In this document: in pieces, positions 37,318 to 46,704 of the stretch
Layout of the letters: each line of letters starts with the position of its first letter
How positions within the stretch are numbered: position 1 is the first letter of the stretch
Assembly: GCF_020037015.1 (NCBI RefSeq)
Contig: NZ_JAIQDE010000013.1
Span: 62,001-126,000 of the forward strand
Source of the DNA: Corallococcus sp. AS-1-6
GTDB lineage: Bacteria > Myxococcota > Myxococcia > Myxococcales > Myxococcaceae
DNA length: 64,000 bases
Direction: 5' to 3'
Notes under the pieces: model-generated
Told to the model about the DNA's origin: nothing
The model's input: the letters and a program-made list of their open reading frames with translations, nothing else
The model's database searches: none
Position numbers and translations under genes: made by a program

Positions 37318-39396
37318 ATGTCCCGTGACAACTCCTTCGCGGTGGGTGCGGTGCGGACTTCGCGCCTGCTCGTGGTCCTGTTCGCGGCGACCTTCGCCGC
37401 CGGCTGTGGAGACGATGAGGATGACTGTGTGCCCCGGACGTGCGAGTCGCGGGGCTTCAACTGCGGCGAGGCGACGGACGGCTGTGGCCACACGCTCGAC
37501 TGCGGCACCTGCGCGGCGCCCTCCACCTGCGGCGGCGGCGGCGCGGACAACGTCTGCGGGTGCCCCGACCTCAAGACGGCCTGCAGCCCCGGGGTCGAGT
37601 GCGGCACCGAACCGGATGGCTGCGGTGGCACCGTCACCTGCGGCACGTGCGCGGCGCCGGAGGTGTGCGGCGGGCGCGGCGTGGAGAAGACCTGCGGCGT
37701 CCCCGCCGAAAATCGCGAGTGCAGCGACGGCTGGTGCTGGGAGTATCCGCTGCCCCACGGCTACGGCTTCAAGGGCGCGCACTTCAGCTCGGCCAACGAC
37801 GGCTGGGCCGTGGGCGAGGACGGCTTCATCCAGCACTGGGATGGAGCGCGCTGGACGCGCGTGGCCAGCGGGACGCTGACCCCCCTGCACGACGTGCACG
37901 CCCTCTCCCCGACGGACGTGTGGGCCGTGGGCGCGGGCGGCACCGTGCTCCACTCCACGACGGGCGGGGCCTTCTCCCCGGTGAGCTCCGGGACGACGCG
38001 CGACCTGAACTCCGTGTGGGCCGCCGGTCCGGGGGACATCTGGGCGGTGGGCGCGGGCGGCACCGTGCGGCGCGACCGGGGCAGCGGCTTCCAGGGCATG
38101 GACGCGGCCACGACAAAGGACCTCAACGGCGTGTGGGGCAGCGGGCCTTCGGACGTCTGGATGGTGGGGCGGTCCGGGACGCTGCGCCGGTACGACGGCA
38201 GCGCGGTCGCCGGCATCGACGCGGGCACCACGGACATCGACTTCCATGAGGTGACGGGCACCGGCCCGAACGACGTCTGGACCGTCGCCTCGGATGACCC
38301 GTGCATCCTCTGCGACGACTACGGCCAGGTGTTCCGCACCACGCCCGCGGGCATCGAGCAGTCCCTGCGCTCGTCGGACCAGTTGTTCTCCGTGTACGCC
38401 GCGTCGCCCTCACTGGTGCTCGCGGGCGGAGAGGACTTCGGCTACGTCTACAACGGCACGAAGTGGACGGACACGGACGAGGACGCCGTGGGGCCCATCA
38501 CCGGCAGCGGGCCTGACAACGTGTGGTCCTTCGGTCCGGGCGGGCAGGTGCAGAAGTGGAGCGGGCAGGCGTGGACCTCCCAGGCGCCGCTGCGCACGCT
38601 GAGGGTGGCGCGGGCCATCCATGGCACGGGGCCGTCGGACGTGTGGGCGGTGGGGGACCCGGGCCGCGTGCTGCACTGGAACGGCGGCGGTTGGATCGAG
38701 CCGCCGCTGGACTTCTCCCCCTTCGACGACGTGACGGGCGTCTACGCGGCCTCCACGGCAGACGTCTGGCTGACGTCCTCGTTCCATGACCGCATCTACC
38801 GGTTCGACGGGGCCCGCTTCATCACGCAGTACACCGCGGAGTCGTCACAGGCGCTGTACGCCATCCACGGCGCTTCCGCGACGGACATCTGGGCGGTGGG
38901 CGCGTCCGGCCAGGCCGTCCACTTCGACGGCACCTCCTGGACGCGCAAGGCCACGGAGGTCCAGGTGACGCTCAACGCCGTGTGGGTGCAGGGGGCCTCG
39001 CTGGCCATCGCGGTGGGCGACGCCGGCACCATCCTGCGCTGGGACGGCGCCGCCTGGAGCGCGATGACCTCCGGCACCAACAAGGCCCTGAAGGCCGTGT
39101 GGGGCAGCGGTCCCTCCGACGTCTGGGCGGCGGGCGCGGACGGCACGCTGCTGCGCTACACCGGTGGGGCGTGGCTCCCCGTGGCCAGCGGCACGTCGTC
39201 CCAGCTCAACGGGTTGATGGGGCGCTCCGCCACCGAGGTCTGGGCGGTGGGCGACAACGGCACGCTGCTGCGCTTCGACGGCGGCAGGTGGACCGCGGAG
39301 ACCACCGGCACCCGCCGCGTCCTGCGGGCCGTGTGGGCGCCGTCCTCGTCGGAGCTGTGGCTGGTGGGGGACTCGGCCGTCCTGCACAAGCCCTGA
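37318..39396 (+). CDS. Lipoprotein with WAVG-type beta-propeller repeats
   Basis: This is a 692-residue lipoprotein (lipobox FAAGC). A Cys-rich segment (about 40-125) has two copies of a CG-GTDGCG--CGTC-like unit. A propeller region then carries about 14 strands of the form SDVWAVGAGGTVLRWDG every 40-45 residues, enough for two seven-bladed propellers. ATG 37318 is chosen over 37312 because GGAG is better spaced. It probably acts at the outer surface in binding; the family has no known enzyme role. Its gene is preceded by a 158-bp gap with no ORF. Confidence 0.8.
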   Translation: MSRDNSFAVGAVRTSRLLVVLFAATFAAGCGDDEDDCVPRTCESRGFNCGEATDGCGHTLDCGTCAAPSTCGGGGADNVCGCPDLKTACSPGVECGTEPDGCGGTVTCGTCAAPEVCGGRGVEKTCGVPAENRECSDGWCWEYPLPHGYGFKGAHFSSANDGWAVGEDGFIQHWDGARWTRVASGTLTPLHDVHALSPTDVWAVGAGGTVLHSTTGGAFSPVSSGTTRDLNSVWAAGPGDIWAVGAGGTVRRDRGSGFQGMDAATTKDLNGVWGSGPSDVWMVGRSGTLRRYDGSAVAGIDAGTTDIDFHEVTGTGPNDVWTVASDDPCILCDDYGQVFRTTPAGIEQSLRSSDQLFSVYAASPSLVLAGGEDFGYVYNGTKWTDTDEDAVGPITGSGPDNVWSFGPGGQVQKWSGQAWTSQAPLRTLRVARAIHGTGPSDVWAVGDPGRVLHWNGGGWIEPPLDFSPFDDVTGVYAASTADVWLTSSFHDRIYRFDGARFITQYTAESSQALYAIHGASATDIWAVGASGQAVHFDGTSWTRKATEVQVTLNAVWVQGASLAIAVGDAGTILRWDGAAWSAMTSGTNKALKAVWGSGPSDVWAAGADGTLLRYTGGAWLPVASGTSSQLNGLMGRSATEVWAVGDNGTLLRFDGGRWTAETTGTRRVLRAVWAPSSSELWLVGDSAVLHKP

Positions 39397-39534
39397 CCCC
39401 ACGCGAGCAGGCCTGAGCGCGTGGCGCCGCATGGGTTCCCTGGCGACCGGGGAGCCCATGCCGTGCCGTGTCCCGAGCGCGGCCCGCCGTCATCACCATC
39501 GTCTTCTGGTACCCCCATCAGAAGGAGACTGGTG

Positions 39535-40686
39535 ATGTGTTGCAACACCCGAATCTGGCATTCCCACCACTGCATCCTGCCGCCGTACGTCAGCCGTCAG
39601 ATCGCGCAGAACGGCTCACCGCAGCAGCGGGCGCGGGCGCTGCGGACGCTCTCCATCGACAACACCCTGCGCGCCCTCCGCCTGTCCACCAGCGGCGCGC
39701 CCCAGGCGGCGAAGCGGCTCATCCCCGGCCCCATGGTCGTGGAGAGCCAGAAGCAGCGCACCATCTACGACGTGAAGAACACCGAAGCCCTCCCGGGAAC
39801 GGTGGCCCGCACGGAGGGCTCGGACGATACCGGCGACCCGGCGGTCGACGAGGCCTACGTCGGCCTGGGCGCGACGTACGACCTCTACTGGGACGTCTAC
39901 GGGCGCAACTCCATTGACGGCAACGGCATGCCGCTGAACGGTCACGTCCACTATGGCAGCGGCTACGACAACGCCTTCTGGGACGGCGAGCGCATGGTGT
40001 TCGGCGACGGCGACGGCGAGCTCTTCAACCGCTTCACCATTTCCGTGGACGTCATCGGGCACGAGCTGACCCATGGCGTGACGGAGCACGAGGGGCCTCT
40101 TGCCTACTTCCTCCAGGCCGGTGCGCTCAACGAGTCCCTGTCGGACTGCTTCGGATCGATCGTGAAGCAGCGCTTGTTGAACCAGACGGCGGAGCAGGCC
40201 GACTGGCTCATCGGCGCGGGGCTCCTCACGGACAAGGTCCAGGGCAAGGCCCTGCGCTCCATGAAGGACCCGGGCACCGCGTTCGACGATCCCGTGCTGG
40301 GCAAGGATCCGCAGCCGGCCCATATGAAGGACTTCGTGAAGACGACGGAGGACAACGGCGGCGTGCACATCAACTCCGGCATTCCCAACAAGGCCTTCTG
40401 CGTCGCGGCCATGAACCTCAAGGGCTACACGTGGGAGAAGGCCGGCCTCATCTGGCTGGAGGCGCTGCGCGACCCGAGGCTGAAGTACAACGCCTCGTTC
40501 CTGTCCTTCGCCCGGCTCACCGTGCTGGCGGCCGCCAAGCTCTACGGCAGCGGCGACGAAGAGCAGATCGTCCGCGACGCCTGGGGCCAGGTGGGCATCA
40601 AGATCGCCAAGGAGCGGGCGGGCGAGGTGGCCTGGACGCCGCAGGTGCAGAAGCAGGCCGCGCAGCCGGTGCAGCGCAAGCACTAG
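39535..40686 (+). CDS. Protealysin-type M4 zinc metalloprotease
   Basis: This is a 383-residue thermolysin-family protease without a signal peptide. The short propeptide (about 1-45) carries CILPPYV, the PPL/PPY element of protealysin precursors. The catalytic zinc motif is HELTH (176-180) followed by the third ligand Glu in ALNESLSD, and the catalytic His278 is in GGVHINSG. The size is close to protealysin (about 340). ATG 39535 has AAGGAG seven bases upstream. The next gene, 17 bp on, encodes an emfourin-type inhibitor; such pairs are known from Serratia, where the protease acts inside cells or is released. Confidence 0.9.
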   Translation: MCCNTRIWHSHHCILPPYVSRQIAQNGSPQQRARALRTLSIDNTLRALRLSTSGAPQAAKRLIPGPMVVESQKQRTIYDVKNTEALPGTVARTEGSDDTGDPAVDEAYVGLGATYDLYWDVYGRNSIDGNGMPLNGHVHYGSGYDNAFWDGERMVFGDGDGELFNRFTISVDVIGHELTHGVTEHEGPLAYFLQAGALNESLSDCFGSIVKQRLLNQTAEQADWLIGAGLLTDKVQGKALRSMKDPGTAFDDPVLGKDPQPAHMKDFVKTTEDNGGVHINSGIPNKAFCVAAMNLKGYTWEKAGLIWLEALRDPRLKYNASFLSFARLTVLAAAKLYGSGDEEQIVRDAWGQVGIKIAKERAGEVAWTPQVQKQAAQPVQRKH

Positions 40687-40703
40687 GTCCTGGAGCGGAT
40701 GGG

Positions 40704-41027
40704 ATGCGAATCGAACTCAAACGGGAGGGAGGCCTCGCCTACTTCCCGGGCCTCGCCAGGCCCCGCACCGTGGACCTGGCGGCCCTGCCTCCCGCCACGG
40801 CGGAGGCGCTCCAGCGGGAGGTGCAAGAGGCCCGCTTCTTCGAACAGCCCGCCACCGTGGGCGGTGGCCCCACGGCGGGCGCGGACCGGACCAGCTACGC
40901 CGTCACCATCGAGGACGACGGCGGACGGAGGCACTCGGTCCGGCTGGTGGAGCCGGTGACGGAGCCGCACCTGCGCTCCCTGCTGGCGCTCATCCAGAAG
41001 GCCGAGCGGGAGCAGCGCGCTCCCTAG
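40704..41027 (+). CDS. Emfourin-like M4 protease inhibitor
   Basis: This is a 107-residue protein beginning MRIELKREGGLAYFPGLARP and containing YAVTIEDDGGRRHSVRL, the pattern of emfourin, a slow tight-binding inhibitor of protealysin found in Serratia proteamaculans. Size and placement directly after the M4 gene agree. ATG 40704 has GGAGCGG upstream; the ATG at 40699 is out of frame. It likely blocks the co-encoded protease inside the cell until release. Assignment rests on pattern and context only. Confidence 0.8.
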   Translation: MRIELKREGGLAYFPGLARPRTVDLAALPPATAEALQREVQEARFFEQPATVGGGPTAGADRTSYAVTIEDDGGRRHSVRLVEPVTEPHLRSLLALIQKAEREQRAP

Positions 41028-41075
41028 CTCCCGGGCGTGCGGACGGGGGGACGTCCTCCCCGGGGCGGCGGGCCG

Positions 41076-41115
41076 TGTCACGAACGTGTGACGCGGCTCG
41101 CTCGTTCGTGTGACA
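41076..41115. promoter_or_regulatory. Clustered GTCAC/GTGAC repeats upstream of porin gene
   Basis: GTCAC and GTGAC form a dyad at 41077-41092, and a further inverted copy (CGTTCGTGTGACA, 41103-41115) follows. The 223-bp gap upstream of the porin gene holds no ORF. These are candidate regulator sites; a Pho-box is one option because the porin family includes phosphate-selective porins, but spacing does not match the E. coli box. Confidence 0.35.
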
Positions 41116-41250
41116 GGACGGCGTCGCCGGTAACGGTGTGGCAACAACGGGGGGCGGTGCGTGGCGGAAGGCTGCGCCATTCGGTAACGGGAGCGCCACA
41201 TCGGGACCAGGCGGGTCCCTCCTTGTTCCCCGCCCGGCTCTCACGCACCC

Positions 41251-42591
41251 ATGACCTTCGCCTCGTCCCACCGCTCCGTCCTTCAGGCCCTGCTGGCTGG
41301 TACCGCGCTCCTCTTCTCCTCGTCCGCCGTGGCCCAGGCCCAGGAGACCCCGCCCGAGCCCGCTCCCACTGGCGAGGTCGCGCCCCCCGCGGAGCCCTCC
41401 GCGCCCGTGCCTCCCGCCGCCCTGCCTCCTCCCGTGGCGCCGAAGGAGAAGGAGAAGGAGAAGACGAAGCCCTGGTACGAGACCATCCGCCTCCGGGGCT
41501 ACACGCAGGTCCGCTACAACCGGCTGCCCAGCTTCCGGGTGAACGACTCGCTCATCAACGAGCAGGGCGACCGCTTCATGGGCAAGGACACCGGCTTCGG
41601 CATCCGCCGCGCGCGGCTCGTCATCTTCGGGGACGTGCACCCGCACGTGTCCATCTACCTGCAGCCGGACTTCGCCTCCGTCATCGGTGACCAGTACAAC
41701 GTGGCCGTCATGCGGGACTGGTACGCGGACATCTTCGTGGACGCGAAGAAGGAGTTCCGCTTCCGGGTGGGCCAGTCCAAGGTGCCCTTCGGCTTCGAGA
41801 ACCTCCAGTCCAGCCAGAACCGCCTGGCGTTGGATCGCAACGACGCCATCAACAGCGCGCTGAAGGACGAGCGCGACCTGGGCGTCTTCTTCTACTGGGC
41901 GCCCGAGCACATCCGCGCGCGCTTCAAGCTCCTGGTGGACAGCGGCCTCAAGGGCTCCGGCGACTACGGCGTGGTGGGCCTGGGCGTCTTCAACGGCCAG
42001 GCGGCCAACCGCGCCGAGCGCAACAACAGCCCCCACGCGATCGCGCGCGTCAGCTATCCCTTCCTCTTCGGCTCCCAGTACGTGGAGGTCGGGGCGGGCG
42101 GCTACTACGGCCGCTTCAACCTCAGCGCGTCCCCGCGCGACGACGCGGCCTATGCGCTCGCGCGTGGCCCCAACATGGTGGATGCCCGCGCCATCGTCAG
42201 CCTGACGGTCTACCCGCAGCCCCTGGGCTTCCAGGCGGAGTACAACATCGGGCGGGGGCCGTCGCAGGGCTCGGGCCCGGACGACGCGCTGCTCATCGAC
42301 AGCCGGAACCTCCAGGGTGGCTACGCGCAGCTCATGTACAAGCTGGACGGCGTGGGCGGCGTGTCGCTCATCCCCTACGTGCGCGGCACGCTCTACAAGG
42401 GCGGCAAGAAGGCGGAGACCAACGCCCCCCGCTACGACGTGCGCGAGCTGGAGCTGGGCGCGGAGTGGCAGATCTGGAAGGCGCTGGAGCTGACGGCCGC
42501 CTACGTCATCGCGGACCGCACCTCGTCGCGCTACCCGTATGAACAGGAGCAGGGGCACGTGACGCGCCTCCAGCTCCAGTTCAACTACTGA
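41251..42591 (+). CDS. Porin O/P-family outer-membrane beta-barrel
   Basis: This is a 446-residue precursor: signal peptide (1-29, ending AVAQA), a Pro/Glu/Lys-rich linker (about 30-75) and a barrel beginning YETIRLRGYTQVRYN. Conserved features of OprO/OprP-type proteins are seen (GFGIRRARLVIFGDVHPHV, VGQSKVPFGFEN) and the C-terminal residue is aromatic (LQFNY) as required for barrel insertion. It would let anions such as phosphate cross the outer membrane; selectivity residues were not checked. The gene is isolated and converges with the FAH-family gene. Confidence 0.85.
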   Translation: MTFASSHRSVLQALLAGTALLFSSSAVAQAQETPPEPAPTGEVAPPAEPSAPVPPAALPPPVAPKEKEKEKTKPWYETIRLRGYTQVRYNRLPSFRVNDSLINEQGDRFMGKDTGFGIRRARLVIFGDVHPHVSIYLQPDFASVIGDQYNVAVMRDWYADIFVDAKKEFRFRVGQSKVPFGFENLQSSQNRLALDRNDAINSALKDERDLGVFFYWAPEHIRARFKLLVDSGLKGSGDYGVVGLGVFNGQAANRAERNNSPHAIARVSYPFLFGSQYVEVGAGGYYGRFNLSASPRDDAAYALARGPNMVDARAIVSLTVYPQPLGFQAEYNIGRGPSQGSGPDDALLIDSRNLQGGYAQLMYKLDGVGGVSLIPYVRGTLYKGGKKAETNAPRYDVRELELGAEWQIWKALELTAAYVIADRTSSRYPYEQEQGHVTRLQLQFNY

Positions 42592-42592
42592 G

Positions 42593-43594
42593 TCAGCCGA
42601 CCGTCTGGTCGATGGCCCCGAAGATGCTGGCGCCCGCGTCGTCCCGCATCTCGATGCGCACGCGGTTGCCGCGCTTCAGGAACGGCGTCTTCGGCGCGCC
42701 GTCCCGGAGCGTCTCCACCACGCGCACCTCCGCGATGCACGAGTAGCCCGCGCCGCCGTCCTTCACGGGCTTGCCGGGGCCGCCGTCCGGGCCCCGGTTG
42801 GACACCGTGCCGGAGCCCACGATGCTGCCCGCGCACAGCGAGCGCGTCTTCGCCGCGTGGGCCACCAGCGTGCCGAAGTCGAACGTCATGTCCACGCCCG
42901 CGTCCGCGCGGCCGAAGGGCTCACCGTCGAGGAAGACCTCCAGCCGGCGGTGCAGCTTGCCCTCCCGCCACGCGTCGCCCAGCTCGTCCGGCGTGACGAA
43001 CACCGGCGAGAACGCCGACGCGGGCTTGGACTGGAAGAAGCCGAAGCCCTTCGCCAGCTCCGCCGGAATCAGGTTGCGCAGCGACACGTCATTGACCAGC
43101 CCCACCAGCACCACCGCGCCCAGGGCCTGCTCGCGCGCGGCGCCCAGCGGCACGTCGCGCGTCACCACCACGACCTCGCCCTCCATGTCGCAGCCCCACG
43201 CCTCGTCGGCGAGCGGGATGGGCTGGCGCGGCCCGAGGAAGCCGTCGGAGCCGCCCTGGTACATCAAGGGGTCGGTCCAGAAGGAGGGCGGCAGCTCCGC
43301 GCCGCGCGCCTTGCGCACCAGCTCCACGTGGTTCACGTACGCGGAGCCGTCCGCCCACTGGTAGGCGCGGGGCAGGGGCGCCGCGCACCGGGCAGGGTCG
43401 AAGGGCGCACCCGGGACCTCTCCGCGCTCCAGCCGCTCCGACAGCGCGCGCAGGGCCGGCGCGTGGCGGTCCCAGTCATCCAGCGCGGCCTGGAGCGTGG
43501 GCGCGATGGCGGACGCATCCACCTGCCGGGACAGGTCCTTCGTCACGACGACGAGCCGGCCGTCCCGTCCTTCATCGAGCGAGGCGAGCTTCAC
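42593..43594 (-). CDS. Fumarylacetoacetate hydrolase-family enzyme
   Basis: This is a 333-residue enzyme probably splitting fumarylacetoacetate to fumarate and acetoacetate, the last step of tyrosine/homogentisate breakdown. The FAH metal site is visible in [11 protein letters not shown] and in NDVSLRN, and [12 protein letters not shown] is typical. The protein is shorter than mammalian FAH (about 420), like many bacterial versions. Start is GTG 43594, overlapping the hmgA stop (GTGA), so it is co-translated with hmgA. A maleylacetoacetate isomerase gene is not present here. Confidence 0.85.
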   Translation of the reverse strand: MKLASLDEGRDGRLVVVTKDLSRQVDASAIAPTLQAALDDWDRHAPALRALSERLERGEVPGAPFDPARCAAPLPRAYQWADGSAYVNHVELVRKARGAELPPSFWTDPLMYQGGSDGFLGPRQPIPLADEAWGCDMEGEVVVVTRDVPLGAAREQALGAVVLVGLVNDVSLRNLIPAELAKGFGFFQSKPASAFSPVFVTPDELGDAWREGKLHRRLEVFLDGEPFGRADAGVDMTFDFGTLVAHAAKTRSLCAGSIVGSGTVSNRGPDGGPGKPVKDGGAGYSCIAEVRVVETLRDGAPKTPFLKRGNRVRIEMRDDAGASIFGAIDQTVG

Positions 43595-44901
43595 GGCTGA
43601 CCGCCTCCCGGGGAGGACAGCTTCGCCTTGGGCAGGTCCGCCCAGCAGGCGTCGTAGTCCTTCTGGAGGACGGGGCTCTCCATCGCCTGCCGCGTGGGCG
43701 CGATGACCCAGCGGGTCTCGAACATGAAGGCGAGCGTGTTGTCGATCTTCTTCGGCGTCAGCTCCGCGGCGACGGCGGCCTCGTACGTCTTGCGGTCCGG
43801 GCCGTGGGCGCTCATGCAGTTGTGGAGCGACGCGCCGCCGGGCAGGAACGCGTCCGCCTTGGCGTCGTAGACGCCGTGGACCAGGCCCATCAGCTCGCTC
43901 ATCACGTTGCGGTGGAACCAGGGCGGCCGGAAGGTGTTCTCCGCCACCATCCACCGGGGCGGGAAGATGACGAAGTCGCAGTTCGCCGTCCCCGGCGTGT
44001 CACTGGGCGACGTGAGCACCGTGAAGATGGACGGATCCGGGTGGTCGTAGCTCACCGTGTTGATGGTGTTGAAGCGCGCCAGGTCGTACGTGTACGGCGC
44101 GTAGTTGCCGTGCCACGCCACGACGTCGAACGGCGAGTGGTCCAGCGTCGTCTCCCAGAGGTTCCCCTGGAACTTCTGCACCACGCGCGTGGGGCGCTCC
44201 ACGTCTTCATACGCCGCGTGCGGCGCCACGAAGTCGCGCGGGTTCGCCAGGCCGTTGGACCCGATGGGCCCCAGCTCCGGGAGCCGGAACTGCGCGCCGT
44301 AGTTCTCGCAGATGTAGCCGCGCGCGGGGCCGCCGGGCAGCTCCACCCGCATGCGCATGCCGCGCGGGATGAGCGCGACGTGGCCGGGCGGGACCTCCAG
44401 CACGCCCAGCTCCGTGACGATGCGCAGCGTCCCGGACTGGGGGACGATGAGCAGCTCGCCGTCCGCGTTGAAGAACGCCGTGTCCGTCATGGACGTGTTC
44501 GCCGCATAGAGGTGCACCGCCGCGCCCGCGCCCTCGGCGGGGGAACCGTTGCCGCCCAGCGTGAAGAGGCCCTCCAGGAAGGTGGTGGGCGTGGTGGGCA
44601 TGGGCGCCGGGCTCCAGCGCAGCCGGTTGGGGGAGGGCGGCACCTCCCGGAACGGTCCGCTCTTCAGCGCGCGGGCCTCCACGGGCCGGTACGCCGGGTG
44701 GCCCGCGCTGGGCCGCAGCCGGTACATCCACGTGCGCCGGTTCACGCCCCGAGGCGCGGTGAACGCGGTGCCGGAGAGCTGCTCGGCGTAGAGGCCGAAC
44801 GCGACGCGCTGGGGCGTGTTCTGGCCCACGGGGAGCGCACCGGCGACAGCCTCCGATGCGTGCTCGTTTCCAAAGCCTGTCAGGTGGCGGACGTTTTCCA
44901 T
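43591..44901 (-). CDS. hmgA: Homogentisate 1,2-dioxygenase
   Basis: This is a 436-residue iron dioxygenase that opens the ring of homogentisate to maleylacetoacetate. Conserved features include TGFGNEH at the start, [15 protein letters not shown], the ligand-rich [20 protein letters not shown] and [12 protein letters not shown] 44901 is chosen because homologues begin [14 protein letters not shown]; an upstream TTG is possible. The downstream FAH-family gene overlaps it, and a MarR gene lies upstream on the same strand. The gap before ATG holds a GTAAC direct repeat (44915-44928) that may be the operator. Confidence 0.95.
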   Translation of the reverse strand: MENVRHLTGFGNEHASEAVAGALPVGQNTPQRVAFGLYAEQLSGTAFTAPRGVNRRTWMYRLRPSAGHPAYRPVEARALKSGPFREVPPSPNRLRWSPAPMPTTPTTFLEGLFTLGGNGSPAEGAGAAVHLYAANTSMTDTAFFNADGELLIVPQSGTLRIVTELGVLEVPPGHVALIPRGMRMRVELPGGPARGYICENYGAQFRLPELGPIGSNGLANPRDFVAPHAAYEDVERPTRVVQKFQGNLWETTLDHSPFDVVAWHGNYAPYTYDLARFNTINTVSYDHPDPSIFTVLTSPSDTPGTANCDFVIFPPRWMVAENTFRPPWFHRNVMSELMGLVHGVYDAKADAFLPGGASLHNCMSAHGPDRKTYEAAVAAELTPKKIDNTLAFMFETRWVIAPTRQAMESPVLQKDYDACWADLPKAKLSSPGGGQP

Positions 44902-44914
44902 GGCGTCCGAAATA

Positions 44915-44928
44915 GTAACAGATGTAAC
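44915..44928. promoter_or_regulatory. GTAAC direct repeat upstream of hmgA
   Basis: Two GTAAC boxes lie nine bases apart in the 41-bp gap between the MarR gene and hmgA. This AT-rich patch stands out from its surroundings. It may be a regulator site, most simply for the neighbouring MarR protein. Confidence 0.35.
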
Positions 44929-44942
44929 CAAACCGGCAAGGC

Positions 44943-45410
44943 TCAGGGGCCGGGCTTGAGGGCGCGGATGGCGGCGCGCTCCACGCGCTCCAGCAGCGAG
45001 CGGAGCACCTCGCGTTCAGAGGACGACAGCTCCGCGAGCACCTCCGCCTCCGCGTCGAGCGCGGCGGGGGCCACCCGCTGGTAGAGCCTGCGTCCCGAGG
45101 CGGTCAGCGTCAGGCGCCGGGAGCGGGCGTCGCTCTGGCTCGTGGCGCGCCGCACCAATCCGCGCTCCTCCAGGGAGCGCGCGGCGCGGCTCACCGGGAC
45201 CTTGTCCATGCGCGTGCGGCGGACGAGCTCCAACTGCGAGCGCTCTCCGTCCTCGCCCAGCACGGCGATGAGCCGCCACTCCTGGGTGGAGAGGCCGTCC
45301 TCGGCCGCGTACACGCGGGCGATGCGCTGGCTCACGACGTTGTCCGCGACCGACAGGCGATAGGGGAGGAACTCATCGAGGGTGAGGCTCGCGGCGCGTG
45401 CTTTCTTCAT
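44943..45410 (-). CDS. MarR-family transcriptional regulator
   Basis: This is a 155-residue winged-helix repressor. The pattern [47 protein letters not shown] and the wing [14 protein letters not shown] is typical. It lies directly upstream of hmgA on the same strand, so it may regulate homogentisate catabolism and be co-transcribed with it. Start ATG 45410 is chosen because the MarR alignment begins soon after; longer frames upstream are GC-rich shadows. The effector is unknown; homogentisate or another phenol is plausible. Confidence 0.9.
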   Translation of the reverse strand: MKKARAASLTLDEFLPYRLSVADNVVSQRIARVYAAEDGLSTQEWRLIAVLGEDGERSQLELVRRTRMDKVPVSRAARSLEERGLVRRATSQSDARSRRLTLTASGRRLYQRVAPAALDAEAEVLAELSSSEREVLRSLLERVERAAIRALKPGP

Positions 45411-45510
45411 CGGGCGTCCGACTATAGCCAGCCATCCAGGCGGGCGGACGCGGTGGGCGCGTTGCGCGAGGGGGCGGTGGCGCGGACCTTCCTGGGCAGG
45501 GAGGCCCCTC

Positions 45511-45672
45511 ATGGCCACGAGCAAGCAGCGCGCCGCCGGGCGCAAGAACATCAAGAAGGCCGCGACCGCGGCGAAGCGGAAGGGCACGCTCAAGAAGCTG
45601 CCCAAGCGCACACGCACCGCGCTGGGCAAGCAGGCCAACAAGGTGAAGCGCTCGAAGGCCCGGGCGCGCTGA
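45511..45672 (+). CDS. Small highly basic protein
   Basis: This is a 53-residue protein of almost only Lys, Arg, Ala and Thr (AAGRKNIKKAATAAKRKGTL). It has a good ribosome site (AGGGAGG, six bases before ATG). Short Lys/Arg-rich proteins of this style are widespread in bacteria and may bind nucleic acid or ribosomes. No family can be named with certainty. It sits divergent from the MarR gene and directly before the ZIP remnant. Confidence 0.65.
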   Translation: MATSKQRAAGRKNIKKAATAAKRKGTLKKLPKRTRTALGKQANKVKRSKARAR

Positions 45673-45680
45673 AATCCGGG

Positions 45681-45935
45681 ATGGGAATGCCGCTCTGGCT
45701 CCAGGCGGGTTTGTGGGGGTTTGCTCCCGAAGTCGTCGCGGGGACCACCGCCGTGGCGGCGGGCGCCATCCTCGCCATGCTCGCGGACACGATGATGCCG
45801 GAGGCCACGGAGGGAGCCCACGACCTCACCGGCCTCATCACGGTCGCCGGCTTCCTCGCCGCGTTCGTGCTCAGCAAGCTGGGGGATGAGCGGGAGGGGC
45901 TTGCAGGCAGGGCTGTCTCCGCCAACTCGCGGTAG
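45681..45935 (+). pseudogene. ZIP-family metal transporter, large internal deletion
   Basis: The frame begins MPLWLQAGLWG, the usual start of bacterial ZIP proteins of about 240-260 residues, and then jumps straight to FAPEVVAG, AGAILAMLADTMMPEA and LSKL, the last two helices. The 140-170 residues carrying the metal-binding helices are missing. The joined reading frame is intact, so a short 84-residue membrane protein could be made, but metal transport is not expected. Confidence 0.7.
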
Positions 45936-46050
45936 CGCGGCACCCCCTCTACCGCGAGCAGGTCCTGCATCACCTTCCGAGCGCCTGCGGTGTCTCCTGC
46001 CTGCCGGAGCCGAAGCACCTCGGATCGCGCAGCCCTCATGCGCATGGAGC
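45890..46050 (-). pseudogene. DUSAM-domain-like C-terminal remnant
   Basis: On the minus strand an uninterrupted stretch encodes MRAARSEVLRLRQAGDTAGA and then RKVMQDLLAVEGVPRYRELA, closely like the end of the DUSAM domain, a family common in myxobacteria (normally LR-AGDLEGAR--M-DVLAVEVVPLYRE-AE). No start or N-terminal part is found. It overlaps the 3' end of the ZIP remnant, so the patch 45.7-46.1 kb looks like joined fragments of two dead genes. Confidence 0.5.
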
Positions 46051-46086
46051 CGCTTCGGATTCGCCCCCGCTCATCGACGTGGACGT

Positions 46087-46488
46087 CTAGTAGGCGCACG
46101 CGCGGTTGTTGCACCACCCTTGCGTCGTGCCGCAGACGCAATCCGAGTCGTCGATGCAGCGGGTGGACGGGCACGTCGGACCGCCACCTCCGCCGCCTCC
46201 GCCCGAGATCTCGTAGGAGCAGGCGTTGCGCGTACACGTCACGGACAGCGCGTTGGGACACGCGTTCCAGCAATCGTCCTCGGAGGAGCACCGCACGGAG
46301 ATGCACAGCAGGCCCGCGGCCTCCTCGGGCGTGGGCTCGGAGGTCAGGGCCTCGGAGGACTCGGTGGCGGCGCACACGGCTCGCGTCGCCAGCTCCATGG
46401 CTGGCGCGGCCGGCTCAGCGAAGGACGCGGTGGCCGCGAAGGACAGCAGGACGGCGACACTCCAGGACAGGCTTCGGCGAGACGACAT
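46087..46488 (-). CDS. Exported Cys-rich protein
   Basis: This is a 133-residue secreted protein: signal peptide (1-24, ending ASFA), an acidic stretch with EPTPEEAAGLLC, and a Cys-rich tail with about 12 cysteines around a Gly-run (about 95-102), including CSSEDDCWNAC and CIDDSDCVCG. Disulfide bonding outside the cytoplasm is likely. The frame continues upstream to 46716 but without homology; ATG 46488 begins the signal peptide. It recalls the small lipoprotein at 26998. Function unknown. Confidence 0.7.
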   Translation of the reverse strand: MSSRRSLSWSVAVLLSFAATASFAEPAAPAMELATRAVCAATESSEALTSEPTPEEAAGLLCISVRCSSEDDCWNACPNALSVTCTRNACSYEISGGGGGGGGPTCPSTRCIDDSDCVCGTTQGWCNNRACAY

Positions 46489-46704
46489 GGCGGCGGGCAC
46501 TTTCTCCCAGTAAGGCCATGCGGCACTGCATGGGGATTCCTGGGAGGGCCATTTTAACATGTCTGTCATGACTGATGCTGGCGCCGCCGGACGTGCCCCG
46601 GGCAAGGAGTTCGCCGGTCGGAATGGCACCCCGCCTGGAGTCGATTGCCGCGTGCGCGGAGTCCTCCCACCGTTCCTGGGAGACCGTGGGCCCGGGGGGA
46701 CGTC

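Noticed and set aside
39399..39424. Terminator after the WAVG propeller gene
   Set aside because: It has a 7-bp stem with a 12-base loop and no T-tract; too weak to call in GC-rich DNA.
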